Origin: Carpediemonas membranifera
Taxonomy: Eukaryota; Fornicata
NCBI GenBank assembly: GCA_019828565.1
Contig: JAHDYR010000062.1
Span: 1,116,001 to 1,180,000, forward strand
Direction: 5' to 3'
DNA length: 64,000 nucleotides
Part shown: positions 1 through 7,530 of the stretch, one piece after another
How positions within the stretch are numbered: the first letter of the stretch is position 1
Layout: the number at the start of each line of letters is the position of its first letter
Made by a program: the position numbers and the translations under genes
The notes under the pieces: model-generated
What the model was told of the DNA's origin: nothing
The model's input: only the letters and a program-made list of their open reading frames with translations
The model's database searches: none

Positions 1-455
1 CGGCAGGGTGGGCACGAGCGAGGCTTCCCCGGCCGTGTGGATGACGCGGCGGCCCTGGATGGTGTAGGAGATGTCCCCGGCGATCAGGCCCTTGGGGGAG
101 GGCACGATGTTGGTCATGTAGCGGGGGATGCCCAGCACGGACGTGGCCCGGTCAATGGCCTCGTCGCTCTTGCGCTGAGTCGTGAAGAGAGGGACGTTGT
201 TGTAGTACACGTCTCGCTTGGACATGTGCTTGTGCTCTCCGCGCAACATATGGATCTTAGAGAGAACCATGTACATTCGACCTGGATTAGAGTAGTGGCA
301 AGAGACATACTGAAGTCTTTCACTGAATTACCGTTGTATGACACCGCTTCGTCCTCCTCTTCACATCGAAGAGCAATATCAGTGCTTGAAGTGTCAAATA
401 GCCCATCAATTAGCTGTTGTGTTAACACTTCCACACGATTTGAGACGAAATCCAT
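1..455 (-). CDS. SPO11: SPO11 / topoisomerase VI A-like protein (partial, runs off the left edge)
   Basis: N-terminal part of a Spo11-type transesterase, the enzyme that makes meiotic double-strand breaks and attaches to DNA through a tyrosine. Exon 1 starts at ATG 455 (MDFVSNRVEVLTQQ) and ends at 311. A 29-bp intron (282-310; GTATGTCTC...CTAATCCAG) joins it in frame to exon 2, giving FSRMYMVLSKIHML followed by KRDVYYNNVPLF. This matches the family's pattern of a helix ending in VL..IH.L, then the catalytic KRD(I/V)YY block. The downstream segment SPKGLIAGDISY matches the conserved ASAKGLVAG region. The Toprim domain lies outside the window. The spliced model, not any single open frame, gives the family match. 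An additional upstream exon cannot be excluded. Confidence 0.8.
282..310 (-). other. 29-bp spliceosomal intron in SPO11
   Basis: GTATGTCTC at the 5' end and CTAATCCAG at the 3' end. Removal fuses two reading frames into one continuous Spo11-like protein (phase 1, AGT codon split). The 3' end has the fused branch/splice motif seen in the other introns of this window. Confidence 0.75.
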
Positions 456-794
456 CCACAATTCTTTCCGGCGTGTGTCTTAAAAGTGCGGTGGCCATGG
501 TGGAGACACACTGCCGTTGGGGTGGAAGTAGTTCTGCCGTTGAGGTGCTGATTGTAATCATGCGTGTTGCTGGGCTTGGAACTTCCGGCGTTCCTCGCAC
601 ATCCGAATAACCTCGCCGGCAATGGAGAAGTGATGGGAGAACTGTGTGCTAGACAGACGCTATTAGAATGCTGCGTGTCTTGGCTCAGGCCGTGTCTGAG
701 TGGATGTCCCCGCCAAACATGCGTGGGGGCCGCGGAAGGCGGTGTCATCGGTATTTAAAGTAAGATGGTATTTCCATGTATATGTGATCGTCGG
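456..794. other. Intergenic stretch upstream of SPO11
   Basis: No convincing coding frame, RNA gene or repeat is visible here. It lies between the SPO11 start and the end of the next minus-strand gene. The left breakpoint of the segmental duplication is at 791/792. Confidence 0.5.
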
Positions 795-2170
795 CTAGTA
801 GTGTGTCCGTATGGGGCTTAATACATGAGCACCGCTGTGCATTCCCGGCCGAACGCAGTGCACGCGGGTCTGCGAGTTGAGCGGCGGGATGGTCATGATC
901 TCAGACTCGGAGGTCGGATCGGGCGAGGCTATGTCAGAGACCACCGACCAGCCTGAGTTCACGTCGTCGGAGAAGATTGTCTCGGACGACACGCTCTGGG
1001 GTGGGCTAAACGCGATTGCGTTGAGGCTCTCTAGGCAGCCGCTAGGGCTGAGCATCTCCTGCCGAGGCTGAGCAGGCACCGCCTCGGCCTGGATGTGAAT
1101 CGCGGTGGGCACCCCCATCGTGATCTCGGGCTGCTCGGACGGCGGAGAAACGGCGGGGGCGAAGGACGCGGGGTTTGTGGGGGTGTAGATCGGGGAGGTC
1201 GGCGGGCTCATCAGCGGCGACAGCGGGGGCGACATCGGAGGGGAGGTCACCCCGTGACGAGTCTTGCGCCGCCGCTTGCCCTTGCACGAGTAGAGCTCGC
1301 GCGTGATAGATGAGAGCGTCTGGCGCTGGTATGTGTAGTAGTGGCGGTGAGGCTCGTGCGTGGGGAAACAGGAAAGCGTCGCATAGGCCGCAGTGTTGTT
1401 CTTCCGGTCGATGGCGAGCTTCAGCCGGAACTGGCACGGTTCAAACTCCTCTTCAGGCATGTCGGGCGGCTTCCGGTTGTCCTTGCAGATGAAGTAGACG
1501 GTCTCCCTCTCTCCGTCGTTTGAGTCCTGGTCAGCAGGGTCGGTTGGCGGTTCCATTTTGGTAGCTATCATCTCATTCTTGGGCACGCGATCGTCTTTCT
1601 GCTTCCCATGTCCCCCCATCTTCCCAACTTTCACCAAACGGATGCCATCGCCAACGCTCGTCTCGAACTGCTGGATGATCCGCTTGTAAACAATATGAAC
1701 GGGCTCAAACGGGCTCAACTCGTTGTATAGTGGCTTGTGCGGCGGAGCGGGCGGCTTCTCCATGGATTTATGGTTGAACGGGATGCGTGTTCCTAAAATG
1801 CCCGTAAATCTTGAAATCTCGGCCGAAGTCAGGCCCCCGACGGCATGTCCGGGTCCATCAGTAGCCCATAGCCCGGCCCGCCTTGTCATTATGCTCTCCG
1901 ACCAGAGCTGCACTAGTCTGGAACGCTTCTTCGGACAGACGATTCGAGACCTGCTGTTGGCCGGGCTCAAAACTCAACCCACACCGCTAAGACTAGCACC
2001 TTTACAACACGTCGCTCCCTTCAGAGGAAGTAATCCGGCACGCTGGCGCACATGGCGGGGATCTTCCTCTCGCCTGCAGGTGCCTCGCTGAACAGCCGGA
2101 ACGTGTGCTCCTGGAGTCCGGAAATCTGCATGATGCTGGCGACGTTGCCCGCGTGGTATGTGTAGTTCGG
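792..2170. repeat. Segmental duplication, copy 1 (1,379 bp)
   Basis: This stretch recurs at 38525-39903 with a constant offset of 37,733 and no indels. The only difference I found is C at 1273 versus T at 39006. Identity begins at CGGCTAGTAGTG and stops abruptly after GTAGTTCGG. It contains the whole hypothetical gene 795-1889 and the last ~150 bp of the phosphatase gene. Copy 1 is the source, because here the phosphatase is complete. Confidence 0.95.
795..1889 (-). CDS. Hypothetical protein with Pro/Ser-rich tail (copy 1)
   Basis: I do not recognise the family. From ATG 1889 (MTRRAGLWATD) the protein has 364 residues; a second candidate start is ATG 1763 (MEKPPAPPHKP). The N-terminal half looks globular, with YKRIIQQFETSVGDGIRLVK, an EFEPCQFRLKLAIDRKNN segment and aromatic/His-rich HEPHRHYYTYQRQ. 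The second half is low complexity, with repeats of S-P-P-x-S-P and T-S-P typical of proline-directed phosphorylation, and a basic GKRRRKTRH stretch that could be a nuclear signal. It lies 131 bp downstream of the phosphatase stop. An almost identical second copy sits at 38528-39622, so both may be expressed. Confidence 0.6.
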   Translation of the reverse strand: MTRRAGLWATDGPGHAVGGLTSAEISRFTGILGTRIPFNHKSMEKPPAPPHKPLYNELSPFEPVHIVYKRIIQQFETSVGDGIRLVKVGKMGGHGKQKDDRVPKNEMIATKMEPPTDPADQDSNDGERETVYFICKDNRKPPDMPEEEFEPCQFRLKLAIDRKNNTAAYATLSCFPTHEPHRHYYTYQRQTLSSITRELYSCKGKRRRKTRHGVTSPPMSPPLSPLMSPPTSPIYTPTNPASFAPAVSPPSEQPEITMGVPTAIHIQAEAVPAQPRQEMLSPSGCLESLNAIAFSPPQSVSSETIFSDDVNSGWSVVSDIASPDPTSESEIMTIPPLNSQTRVHCVRPGMHSGAHVLSPIRTHY

Positions 2171-3004
2171 GGCAGACCAGACGGTCGCCAGCTTGTTGTT
2201 GAACCAGTAGTTGTACCCCTCCATCACCAGCTGGTGGGCCCTGGCGATAAACGAGAGGTTGTTCACACGCAGGAACTCCTCAGTGACGTGTGCCCCGAAG
2301 ACGTAGCCCGCCCCGCGGCTGTTGACGCCCCAGCCCTCGATCGAGTCCGGGTCTGACCAGAGCAGGTCGCACATGGGGCCGTAGTCGGGCACCTCCACCA
2401 TCCGGTCGAACTCGTCGATGTTGTCGACAGCGGGGAGGGAGGGCGAGAGGCCGCCGTGGGTGCAAAAGATGGTGTCGTCGATAATCGCGGTTACAGGGAG
2501 GTAATCAAATGATGTGCAGCACATCCGCCATGCGGCAACAGTCTGGCGGCGGATGCACTCTTCGTAGAAGCCGTAGTTGCGGGAGATCGACCTCGACTCG
2601 TGGTTTCCGCGGATAAGGTGGATTCTGTCGGGATACATCACCTTCTTGAGGACCAGGTACATGAAGGTCTCCACAGAGTAGTAGCCGCGGTCGACATAGT
2701 CGCCCAGGAAGAGATAGCTCGTGTATGGTACATACCCGCCAACGCGAAAGAGCTCGAGCAAGTCAAAGAACTGGCCGTGGAGATCGCCACAAACCGAAAT
2801 AGGAGAGGATAGGCGGATGAGGTTCTTATCTTTCACCCAGATGTCCCGGGCAAGTTCGTTAAGAATACGAACAGCATCTTCAGACAGGTTCTCGCACTTG
2901 AGCATCATCTCTTCCCATTTCTCTAAAGATTTCGTGCCTGTTGTACTCGTTACAGTGTTAGCAGGTGGGCGCATACCAGCAGATATCGCCTCCGCTGTGC
3001 TCAT
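2021..3004 (-). CDS. PPP-family Ser/Thr phosphatase catalytic subunit (PP2A/PP4/PP6-like)
   Basis: Full-length 327-residue metallophosphatase. All metal-binding and catalytic signatures are present: GDLHGQ (about residue 73), GDYVDRG, RGNHES, the CTHGGLSPSLP loop and the ARAHQLVMEGY motif. It ends in DYFL; PP2A, PP4 and PP6 end in YFL, where the terminal leucine is carboxymethylated. The ~40-residue N-terminal extension before the catalytic core is unusual for PP2A. ATG 3004 is chosen; a TAAACTGCA motif lies a few bases upstream on the coding strand. The last ~50 codons are part of the duplicated segment and recur in truncated form at 39754-39903. Confidence 0.9.
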   Translation of the reverse strand: MSTAEAISAGMRPPANTVTSTTGTKSLEKWEEMMLKCENLSEDAVRILNELARDIWVKDKNLIRLSSPISVCGDLHGQFFDLLELFRVGGYVPYTSYLFLGDYVDRGYYSVETFMYLVLKKVMYPDRIHLIRGNHESRSISRNYGFYEECIRRQTVAAWRMCCTSFDYLPVTAIIDDTIFCTHGGLSPSLPAVDNIDEFDRMVEVPDYGPMCDLLWSDPDSIEGWGVNSRGAGYVFGAHVTEEFLRVNNLSFIARAHQLVMEGYNYWFNNKLATVWSAPNYTYHAGNVASIMQISGLQEHTFRLFSEAPAGERKIPAMCASVPDYFL

Positions 3005-3423
3005 AGCGGCGATGCAGTTTAGCCAGCATTTTAAGGCTCTGGCTGTGTGGTATTTAGAGGGTTTATGGGTTTATGTGGAGGATTCATGTAAAGGTGACTT
3101 AGGCTGTCGACCCCCCTGGGATGAACTCCAGTCCATTTTGACTCAACAATTCTAATCCTGCGCGGCACACTACCTCCACTCACCCACTTCAGCCCTCGTC
3201 TGTACCATCTGGCTTTCGTGCTTTCAGTCGTCGGTCTGCACGAAAAGATGCGTCGTCTGTCGTCCGTCGTCTGTCGTGAGAGACACTAGTGGTGGAAAGC
3301 GGTTGTAGCTGGTAGTAAAGACGCTTTGTGTTGTATGATGCTGGTTTCTTGTGTTTTGAGGGATGCTGCTAGCTGATGAACCCGGAAAAGAAATGATCGA
3401 TGCAGGCAGCTCAATAGACTCCG

Positions 3424-4041
3424 ATGCCTTCCAAGATATACACGGTGAAGGCTTCCGTTAACAAGGCCATTGGCGAGATTAACGGTGGAGGCGATAACAA
3501 CGCGCCGCGGCGAGGAAACCTTGAACCCGGCATGCGTTCTTTCACGCAGGCTAAGTACACATTCACTTGCCTGCTTGCGTGCGTCTCTGCATCTGCGCAC
3601 GCGTTGACCCCACCGAGGACGGTCAACCTGTTCGACGAGGAGGTCCTCAAGCAGATCGTCAGCATTGCCAAGGGAAGAGAGACCAAGGCAAAGGCAGCGG
3701 ATCGGTGCAGGTGGATTGGCGACCTGGCGATGTGGAGGGACCCTGACATAACCCCACTCGTCGAGGACTTCGTCACAGCTTATAGCTACCCATGCTTGGC
3801 AGCGCCATTTCAGAGTTGGTTGGGTGAGTACTCCACAGCCACCCGGGTCTGGCTCTCGCGCGCGTCACCCGCGTACCTGACCCGTCTTCGTGCTGGAATA
3901 GAACGGGTGCGTCCGCTCCTCCATGATCGGCCGGGTGTTCGACAGGATTTTCTCCACACCCTAGGCGAGCTCGACACTGAGGTTGCCGCCATAGCCGCCG
4001 ATCATGGCAGGTATCATCCTCAAATACATGCATCGCCCTAG
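3424..4041 (+). CDS. Fanzor-element upstream frame (N-terminal part or separate protein), copy A
   Basis: 205-residue frame from ATG 3424 to TAG 4041. It is in the same frame as the Fanzor nuclease and separated from it only by this TAG. The product is mainly helical and basic (SFTQAKYTFTCLLACVSAS, RCRWIGDLAMWRDPDITPL, TRLRAGIERVRPLL) and has no recognisable catalytic motif. Fanzor proteins normally carry an N-terminal DNA/RNA-binding region of about this size before the RuvC core. It could therefore be the nuclease's own N-terminal domain, reached by readthrough or reinitiation, or an independent accessory protein. The TAG is conserved in copy B, which argues against a random mutation. Confidence 0.6.
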   Translation: MPSKIYTVKASVNKAIGEINGGGDNNAPRRGNLEPGMRSFTQAKYTFTCLLACVSASAHALTPPRTVNLFDEEVLKQIVSIAKGRETKAKAADRCRWIGDLAMWRDPDITPLVEDFVTAYSYPCLAAPFQSWLGEYSTATRVWLSRASPAYLTRLRAGIERVRPLLHDRPGVRQDFLHTLGELDTEVAAIAADHGRYHPQIHASP

Positions 4042-4050
4042 GGGCAACGG

Positions 4051-5328
4051 GTGGGTCGCACTGATACCGTGGCCGAGGCCCTTGTCGGCGTGCTGTCGTG
4101 CGTCACGCGCATGAGTGCTGCAGTGACCAAGCTGGTCACACTCACTCGTGCCGTGAACCTCGAGCTCAGTCAGGCCCTGCCAGAGCCGAAGCTCATCCCG
4201 TTCGTGCCGATGGCACCGGTCAGGCCTGGGTTCATGACCATCGAGCGCGGAGTAACAGCGCTCACCCCAGCGATGAAGCGGCGCCTGCGTGTGCACGTGA
4301 ATTGGTCAGCAACCAAGAACTTGACCGACGAGCAGGTGGCTGAATACGAGCGTGATCACGGCGACATCACCAAGCTCCGCAGAGTGCTCTCTGTGAAGAC
4401 TGACGGGGTCTCTGCTGCTGTGAAGGTTTGGGTGGGTCGCGAGAAATACCGTGGCGGTCGGGTGGCTGACCGGCCCACGTACAAAAAAGGTAGCAGCAAC
4501 AAACGGGCTCGGCTCGGTCAGGATGACGCCGAGGCTACTCCTGCCCCGGACATTCAAGCTCTCATGGGCTTCGACCCTGGTGCTCGGTCGCTGGGCGGCT
4601 ACACGATCCGCCGCCCAGACGGGCAGAGTGTATCTGGCGTACTCGCTAAGTGTGGCTACACTGCCACCCCCTCTTTCCGCGTGAATATGAGCGCAGAATC
4701 GTTCAAAACGACAAGTCTAGAGGCTCTCAAACAGTCGATTAGGTTTGTCCATGAGAACATCGTTCAGATCATCAACGAGGGGACGAGAAAGTGTTTCCGC
4801 CGTGCGACTTTTGCCAATCACTGTCTGCGCCTGAAGCACTTCGCCCGGGCTGGACGTCAACTCCTGGATGATCTCGGCGGGCGCCCCCCGGAGCCCATTC
4901 ACCTCGAAGTCGCGAATGGTGCTGCACTGTTCGGTTCCGCTGGCACTCCCTCCTGTGCTCCGTACCGCCACTTTGCTCGAGCACTTCCTGGCATAATGCT
5001 CCGGCACAACGTCGTCGTGAGTGTCACGATGGTCTCGGAATTCCGCACTTCCATCGTGTGCCCATACTGCAAAGCACACTTCAGACGTGTGGTGCACACA
5101 CACCGCACCATGCGCTGCCAGAATCCCGCGTGCGAGGGAGCTCCATGGCGCGTTGAACGGCTACGTCGGCATCCCGAGCAGAGAGACATACTTCTCAATC
5201 TCTCTCACCGAGATAAGAGCGCCAGCGAGAACATCCTTTGGTGCACCTTCGATGCAACTTCAGATCAGATAGAGCAATCTCCTTTCCACTACGACTCCCA
5301 GAGAGGTGCTCTTCCTCGCTATCATTAA
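4051..5328 (+). CDS. Fanzor (eukaryotic TnpB-like) RNA-guided RuvC nuclease, copy A
   Basis: Open frame following TAG 4041; the first ATG inside it is 4111 (405 residues). RuvC-I is MGFDPGARSLGG, with the catalytic Asp at 4573-4575. Next comes the pre-zinc-finger segment MVSEFRTSIVCPYC; its Glu (5038-5040) is at the position used as the alternative catalytic glutamate in Fanzors. A C-x2-C...C-x4-C zinc ribbon follows (CPYC, CQNPAC). RuvC-III is LSHRDKSASENIL, with Asp at 5212-5214. The triad is therefore intact. The phrase VLSVKTDGVSAAVKVW upstream is typical of Fanzor/TnpB wedge-to-RuvC linkers. The family cuts DNA with a guide RNA transcribed from the element's 3' end. Copy A has no frameshift; the only anomaly is the upstream in-frame TAG. 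Confidence 0.9.
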   Translation: MGRTDTVAEALVGVLSCVTRMSAAVTKLVTLTRAVNLELSQALPEPKLIPFVPMAPVRPGFMTIERGVTALTPAMKRRLRVHVNWSATKNLTDEQVAEYERDHGDITKLRRVLSVKTDGVSAAVKVWVGREKYRGGRVADRPTYKKGSSNKRARLGQDDAEATPAPDIQALMGFDPGARSLGGYTIRRPDGQSVSGVLAKCGYTATPSFRVNMSAESFKTTSLEALKQSIRFVHENIVQIINEGTRKCFRRATFANHCLRLKHFARAGRQLLDDLGGRPPEPIHLEVANGAALFGSAGTPSCAPYRHFARALPGIMLRHNVVVSVTMVSEFRTSIVCPYCKAHFRRVVHTHRTMRCQNPACEGAPWRVERLRRHPEQRDILLNLSHRDKSASENILWCTFDATSDQIEQSPFHYDSQRGALPRYH

Positions 5329-5453
5329 CTTGCTAAGTTGAGCAAGCACGCGCTGCAGCGCGCGTGATATGCTGCGCATGATTGATAGAGTATGATGAAC
5401 CACACTGCGATCCTGATGCTGCTTGGATCACTGTGTGTTTTGGACTCAACAAT
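5329..5453 (+). ncRNA. Candidate Fanzor guide-RNA scaffold: hairpin array to right end, copy A
   Basis: Directly after the stop codon are two abutting perfect hairpins: CTTGCT/AGCAAG with a 6-nt loop (5329-5346) and CACGCGC/GCGCGTG with a 6-nt loop (5347-5366). A smaller one, ATGC-TGC-GCAT, follows at 5369-5379. The same array is in copy B. In TnpB and Fanzor systems the guide RNA is transcribed from the ORF 3' end through the element's right end, and the guide is the adjoining flank. By analogy the guide here would start at about 5454. Position and structure are seen; the RNA itself is inference. Confidence 0.45.
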
Positions 5454-5623
5454 AAAATGGGTCAGTTAAGCGGCAATACTGCGCAATACGGCCTCGTATA
5501 CATCCTACTCCCTTCTTAAATCGGCTGGGAAAACACCCTGACTGCTGCCCCACACCAGGGTCACATCACATCACATAGAGTTTATGTATTTAAACCATAC
5601 CGTGTCAATAAAATAAAACAGCG

Positions 5624-6529
5624 TCACTTGGATTCAAACGTTTGGATATCAGTCCCCCCGCACATAATTCCGATTGACCCGCTTGACTCGACCGCCAGGC
5701 ATGACAACTCCAGGCCGGCATCACACATTCTCTGTATCCCCCCACTCTCGCCGACTGTTGCGATGTATCCGGCGCCAATGGTGCCGAGGATGCCGGCCCC
5801 GCCCAGGGCATAGTCTACAGCGCCGTCAGAGGCCACCTTCTCAGCGCCTGTCGCCCCGTCGGTGTGGACCCGGTACTGGGCAGACGGGGTAGACACGATG
5901 CACATCCCCTTGACACTTGGAGACACGTGTGTGACCTCGCTGACGGACGACGGGACCAGCAGGGGCGTCAGGGCCGCTGTGTCGGCCGCAGGGTCCGCCT
6001 CGGCAATGTAAACAGGCCCACTCTCGAATGCAACCACAACAGCGCGGCTGCTGTGCCGGGCTAGACCCATGGGCATACCGGCTTCCTCTGGGATGTCGAA
6101 GTTGGTGTGGAAGAAGTGGTCGTCGGACGGCCGAATGAAGGTCAGCTGGTTCCTCGTCGGAAGAACAGAGTGGACGCAGATCAGGTCCTCTGTGAGTGCC
6201 ACTGGCCGGCAGAACGTGCCGGGGAGGCAACGGTAGGTGCGGTGCCAGGTAATGACGGGGGATGCAGACATCACCACATGCCATAGGCAAACATAGCCAT
6301 CCTTATCCTGGGAAATGAGGATTGCATCGCTGAGAACCTCCAGACTAACGACTGCTGAGCGATGCATCGAGATCGTCGCCACCGGAATCTCATCCGCAAA
6401 TGACCACAGCTCAATAGCTCCCAAAGCCGTACCTATGGCGAAATATTGTTTGTTTGCACATCGTAGAACAGCGCAAGATGATATCTCGGCTGAACACTTC
6501 ATCGTAATTGTTGCGCAGTGTAAACACAT
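5624..6529 (-). CDS. WD40-repeat protein
   Basis: About 301 residues from ATG 6529 (MCLHCATITMKCSAE); MKCSAEISS at 6502 is an alternative start. The sequence alternates beta-propeller-like blades, e.g. YFAIGTALGAIELWSF, DAILISQDKDGYVCLWHV and GIMCGGTDIQTFES, with GxIxLW / GYVCLW blade ends. It resembles small Gbeta-like propellers of the GNB1L/ASA1 type, but I cannot assign an orthologue. The first codons lie inside a ~75-bp module (6509-6584) that recurs at 7531-7596 and 22609-22676, and a GTGCAGTTT motif lies ~50 bp upstream of the ATG on the coding strand. A Fanzor relic abuts its 5' side. Confidence 0.6.
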   Translation of the reverse strand: MCLHCATITMKCSAEISSCAVLRCANKQYFAIGTALGAIELWSFADEIPVATISMHRSAVVSLEVLSDAILISQDKDGYVCLWHVVMSASPVITWHRTYRCLPGTFCRPVALTEDLICVHSVLPTRNQLTFIRPSDDHFFHTNFDIPEEAGMPMGLARHSSRAVVVAFESGPVYIAEADPAADTAALTPLLVPSSVSEVTHVSPSVKGMCIVSTPSAQYRVHTDGATGAEKVASDGAVDYALGGAGILGTIGAGYIATVGESGGIQRMCDAGLELSCLAVESSGSIGIMCGGTDIQTFESK

Positions 6530-6584
6530 TGTTCGAACCTCCAAGACAGGGCCTGAAAGGAACGATCAAAGTGCCAAACTGCAC
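6509..6584 (-). repeat. GTGCAGTTT / ATGTGTTTA module, copy 1
   Basis: Read on the minus strand, it begins GTGCAGTTTGG, then after a variable middle has GTTCGAACAATGTGTTTA and CACTGCGCAACA. It shares this order with 7531-7596 (minus) and 22609-22676 (plus). The ATG in the conserved part is the WD40 gene's start and encodes MCL(H/Y)CAT. It is probably a 5'-leader/promoter segment that has been copied. Confidence 0.6.
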
Positions 6585-6696
6585 AACATCATCCGTCCGT
6601 AGACGAATGTTGGCGGTTAGCCAATTGATGATACTGGAATGATGTTGGAAGGCGCGGGATCGAGGTGCGACTGAATGGAGAGCCACTGAGCTCATC

Positions 6697-7530
6697 TTAC
6701 GTGGCAAGAGAACGCCACAGGATGTTCTCTGCAGCACTCTTGTCCCGATGATCAACATTCAGAGCATCAGGAACTGTTGCGCGCCACTGAGCACCACGGC
6801 ACTGTCGATTTTCGCAGAGCATCACACGATGTGGGTGAACGTGCTGGTCATCACGCGGACGAACTCGCTTGTAGGGGGCGTGGCAGTGAGGGCAGACGAC
6901 GGTGGTGCGATCCTCGTTAACCATGTTAAGATCGACGACAATGTTATACCCCTTGAGAAGGGGAACTATCTCTCTCGCGAACTTTCGATATGGCGCGCAA
7001 GGAATGAACATACCAGCAGGCTTGGTGAATCCCGAGCTCCCGTAGAAGACTTTCAGGCGAATGGGGGTGGCGATGGGATGGTGGCGACCGCAACTCCCGA
7101 GCCAACTGTTGGCCGCAGCGGGCGAAGTGCTTCTGGCGAAGGATGTGGTTCGCAAAGCACACTCGGCGGAAACACTTACGCATTCCAGCCTCGAAAATGT
7201 CGTTCGCGTTGTCCAGCACAAACCTAATAGAGTTGTTGATACTCACTAGTCTTGTGCTCTTGAACGACGCGGCCGTCATATCAAACCCGAAACTTGGCGT
7301 CTTAGTGTATCCGCACTTTGGAAGGACGCCGAAGCTGGTGGTGCCATCGGGGTGCCTGATGTAATACCCTCCGATGGACCTCGCGCCCGGGTCGAACCCC
7401 ATGAGGTGGGCATCAGGATCCGGCGCGGACGGAGCCTCGGCATTGTTTTCGAAGAAGACGCTTTGTGGAAGCCCTGGAGAAGACGATCTCCCTACCGACT
7501 TAAGACGTGAGTAGGAGGGAGACAGGGCAG
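6697..7530 (-). pseudogene. Degenerate Fanzor nuclease, copy C (5'-truncated and frameshifted)
   Basis: C-terminal half of a diverged Fanzor. The first frame carries MGFDPGARSIGGYYIRHPDG and KCFRRVCFANHILRQKHFAR. The second carries CAPYRKFAREIVPLL, MVNEDRTTVVCPHC, a zinc ribbon ending CENRQC, and DHRDKSAAENILW. The frame changes once near 7060-7100, in the RSPPSHRHPHSP stretch. The N-terminal domain and element ends seen in copies A and B are absent. It is much more divergent from A and B than they are from each other, so it is an older family member. It lies between two direct copies of the module at 6509-6584 and 7531-7596. The RuvC-I Asp, the Glu before the zinc ribbon and the RuvC-III Asp are still readable. 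Confidence 0.8.

Larger units (their letters stand above)
3140..5453 (+). mobile_element. Fanzor transposable element, copy A (complete)
   Basis: About 2.3 kb, bounded by the 11-bp direct repeat GACTCAACAAT at 3140-3150 and 5443-5453. Near-identical sequence recurs at 53464-55878. The copies share GACTCAACAATTCTAATCC at the left end and GTGTTTTGGACTCAACAAT at the right end and then diverge, so the core is the limit of homology. The interior holds two consecutive same-frame reading frames (3424-4041 and 4051-5328) and a hairpin array after the stop. No transposase or serine recombinase gene is visible, so it is either mobilised in trans or by an unrecognised activity. It lies 135 bp from the phosphatase start. 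Confidence 0.85.

Noticed and set aside
3046-3060. TGTGGTATTTAGAGG shared with 53309-53323, near both Fanzor copies
   Set aside because: Only 15 bp, at different distances from the element ends, and located just upstream of two minus-strand genes, so a promoter box or chance is as likely as an insertion signal.
4011-4041. A 31-bp intron (GTATCATCC...CCCTAG) removing the in-frame TAG of the Fanzor element
   Set aside because: Splicing it would shift the downstream nuclease out of frame, and its 3' end lacks the CTNAY..AG motif of the supported introns. A 60-bp alternative from 3982 keeps frame but starts GTTGCC, unlike any other intron here.
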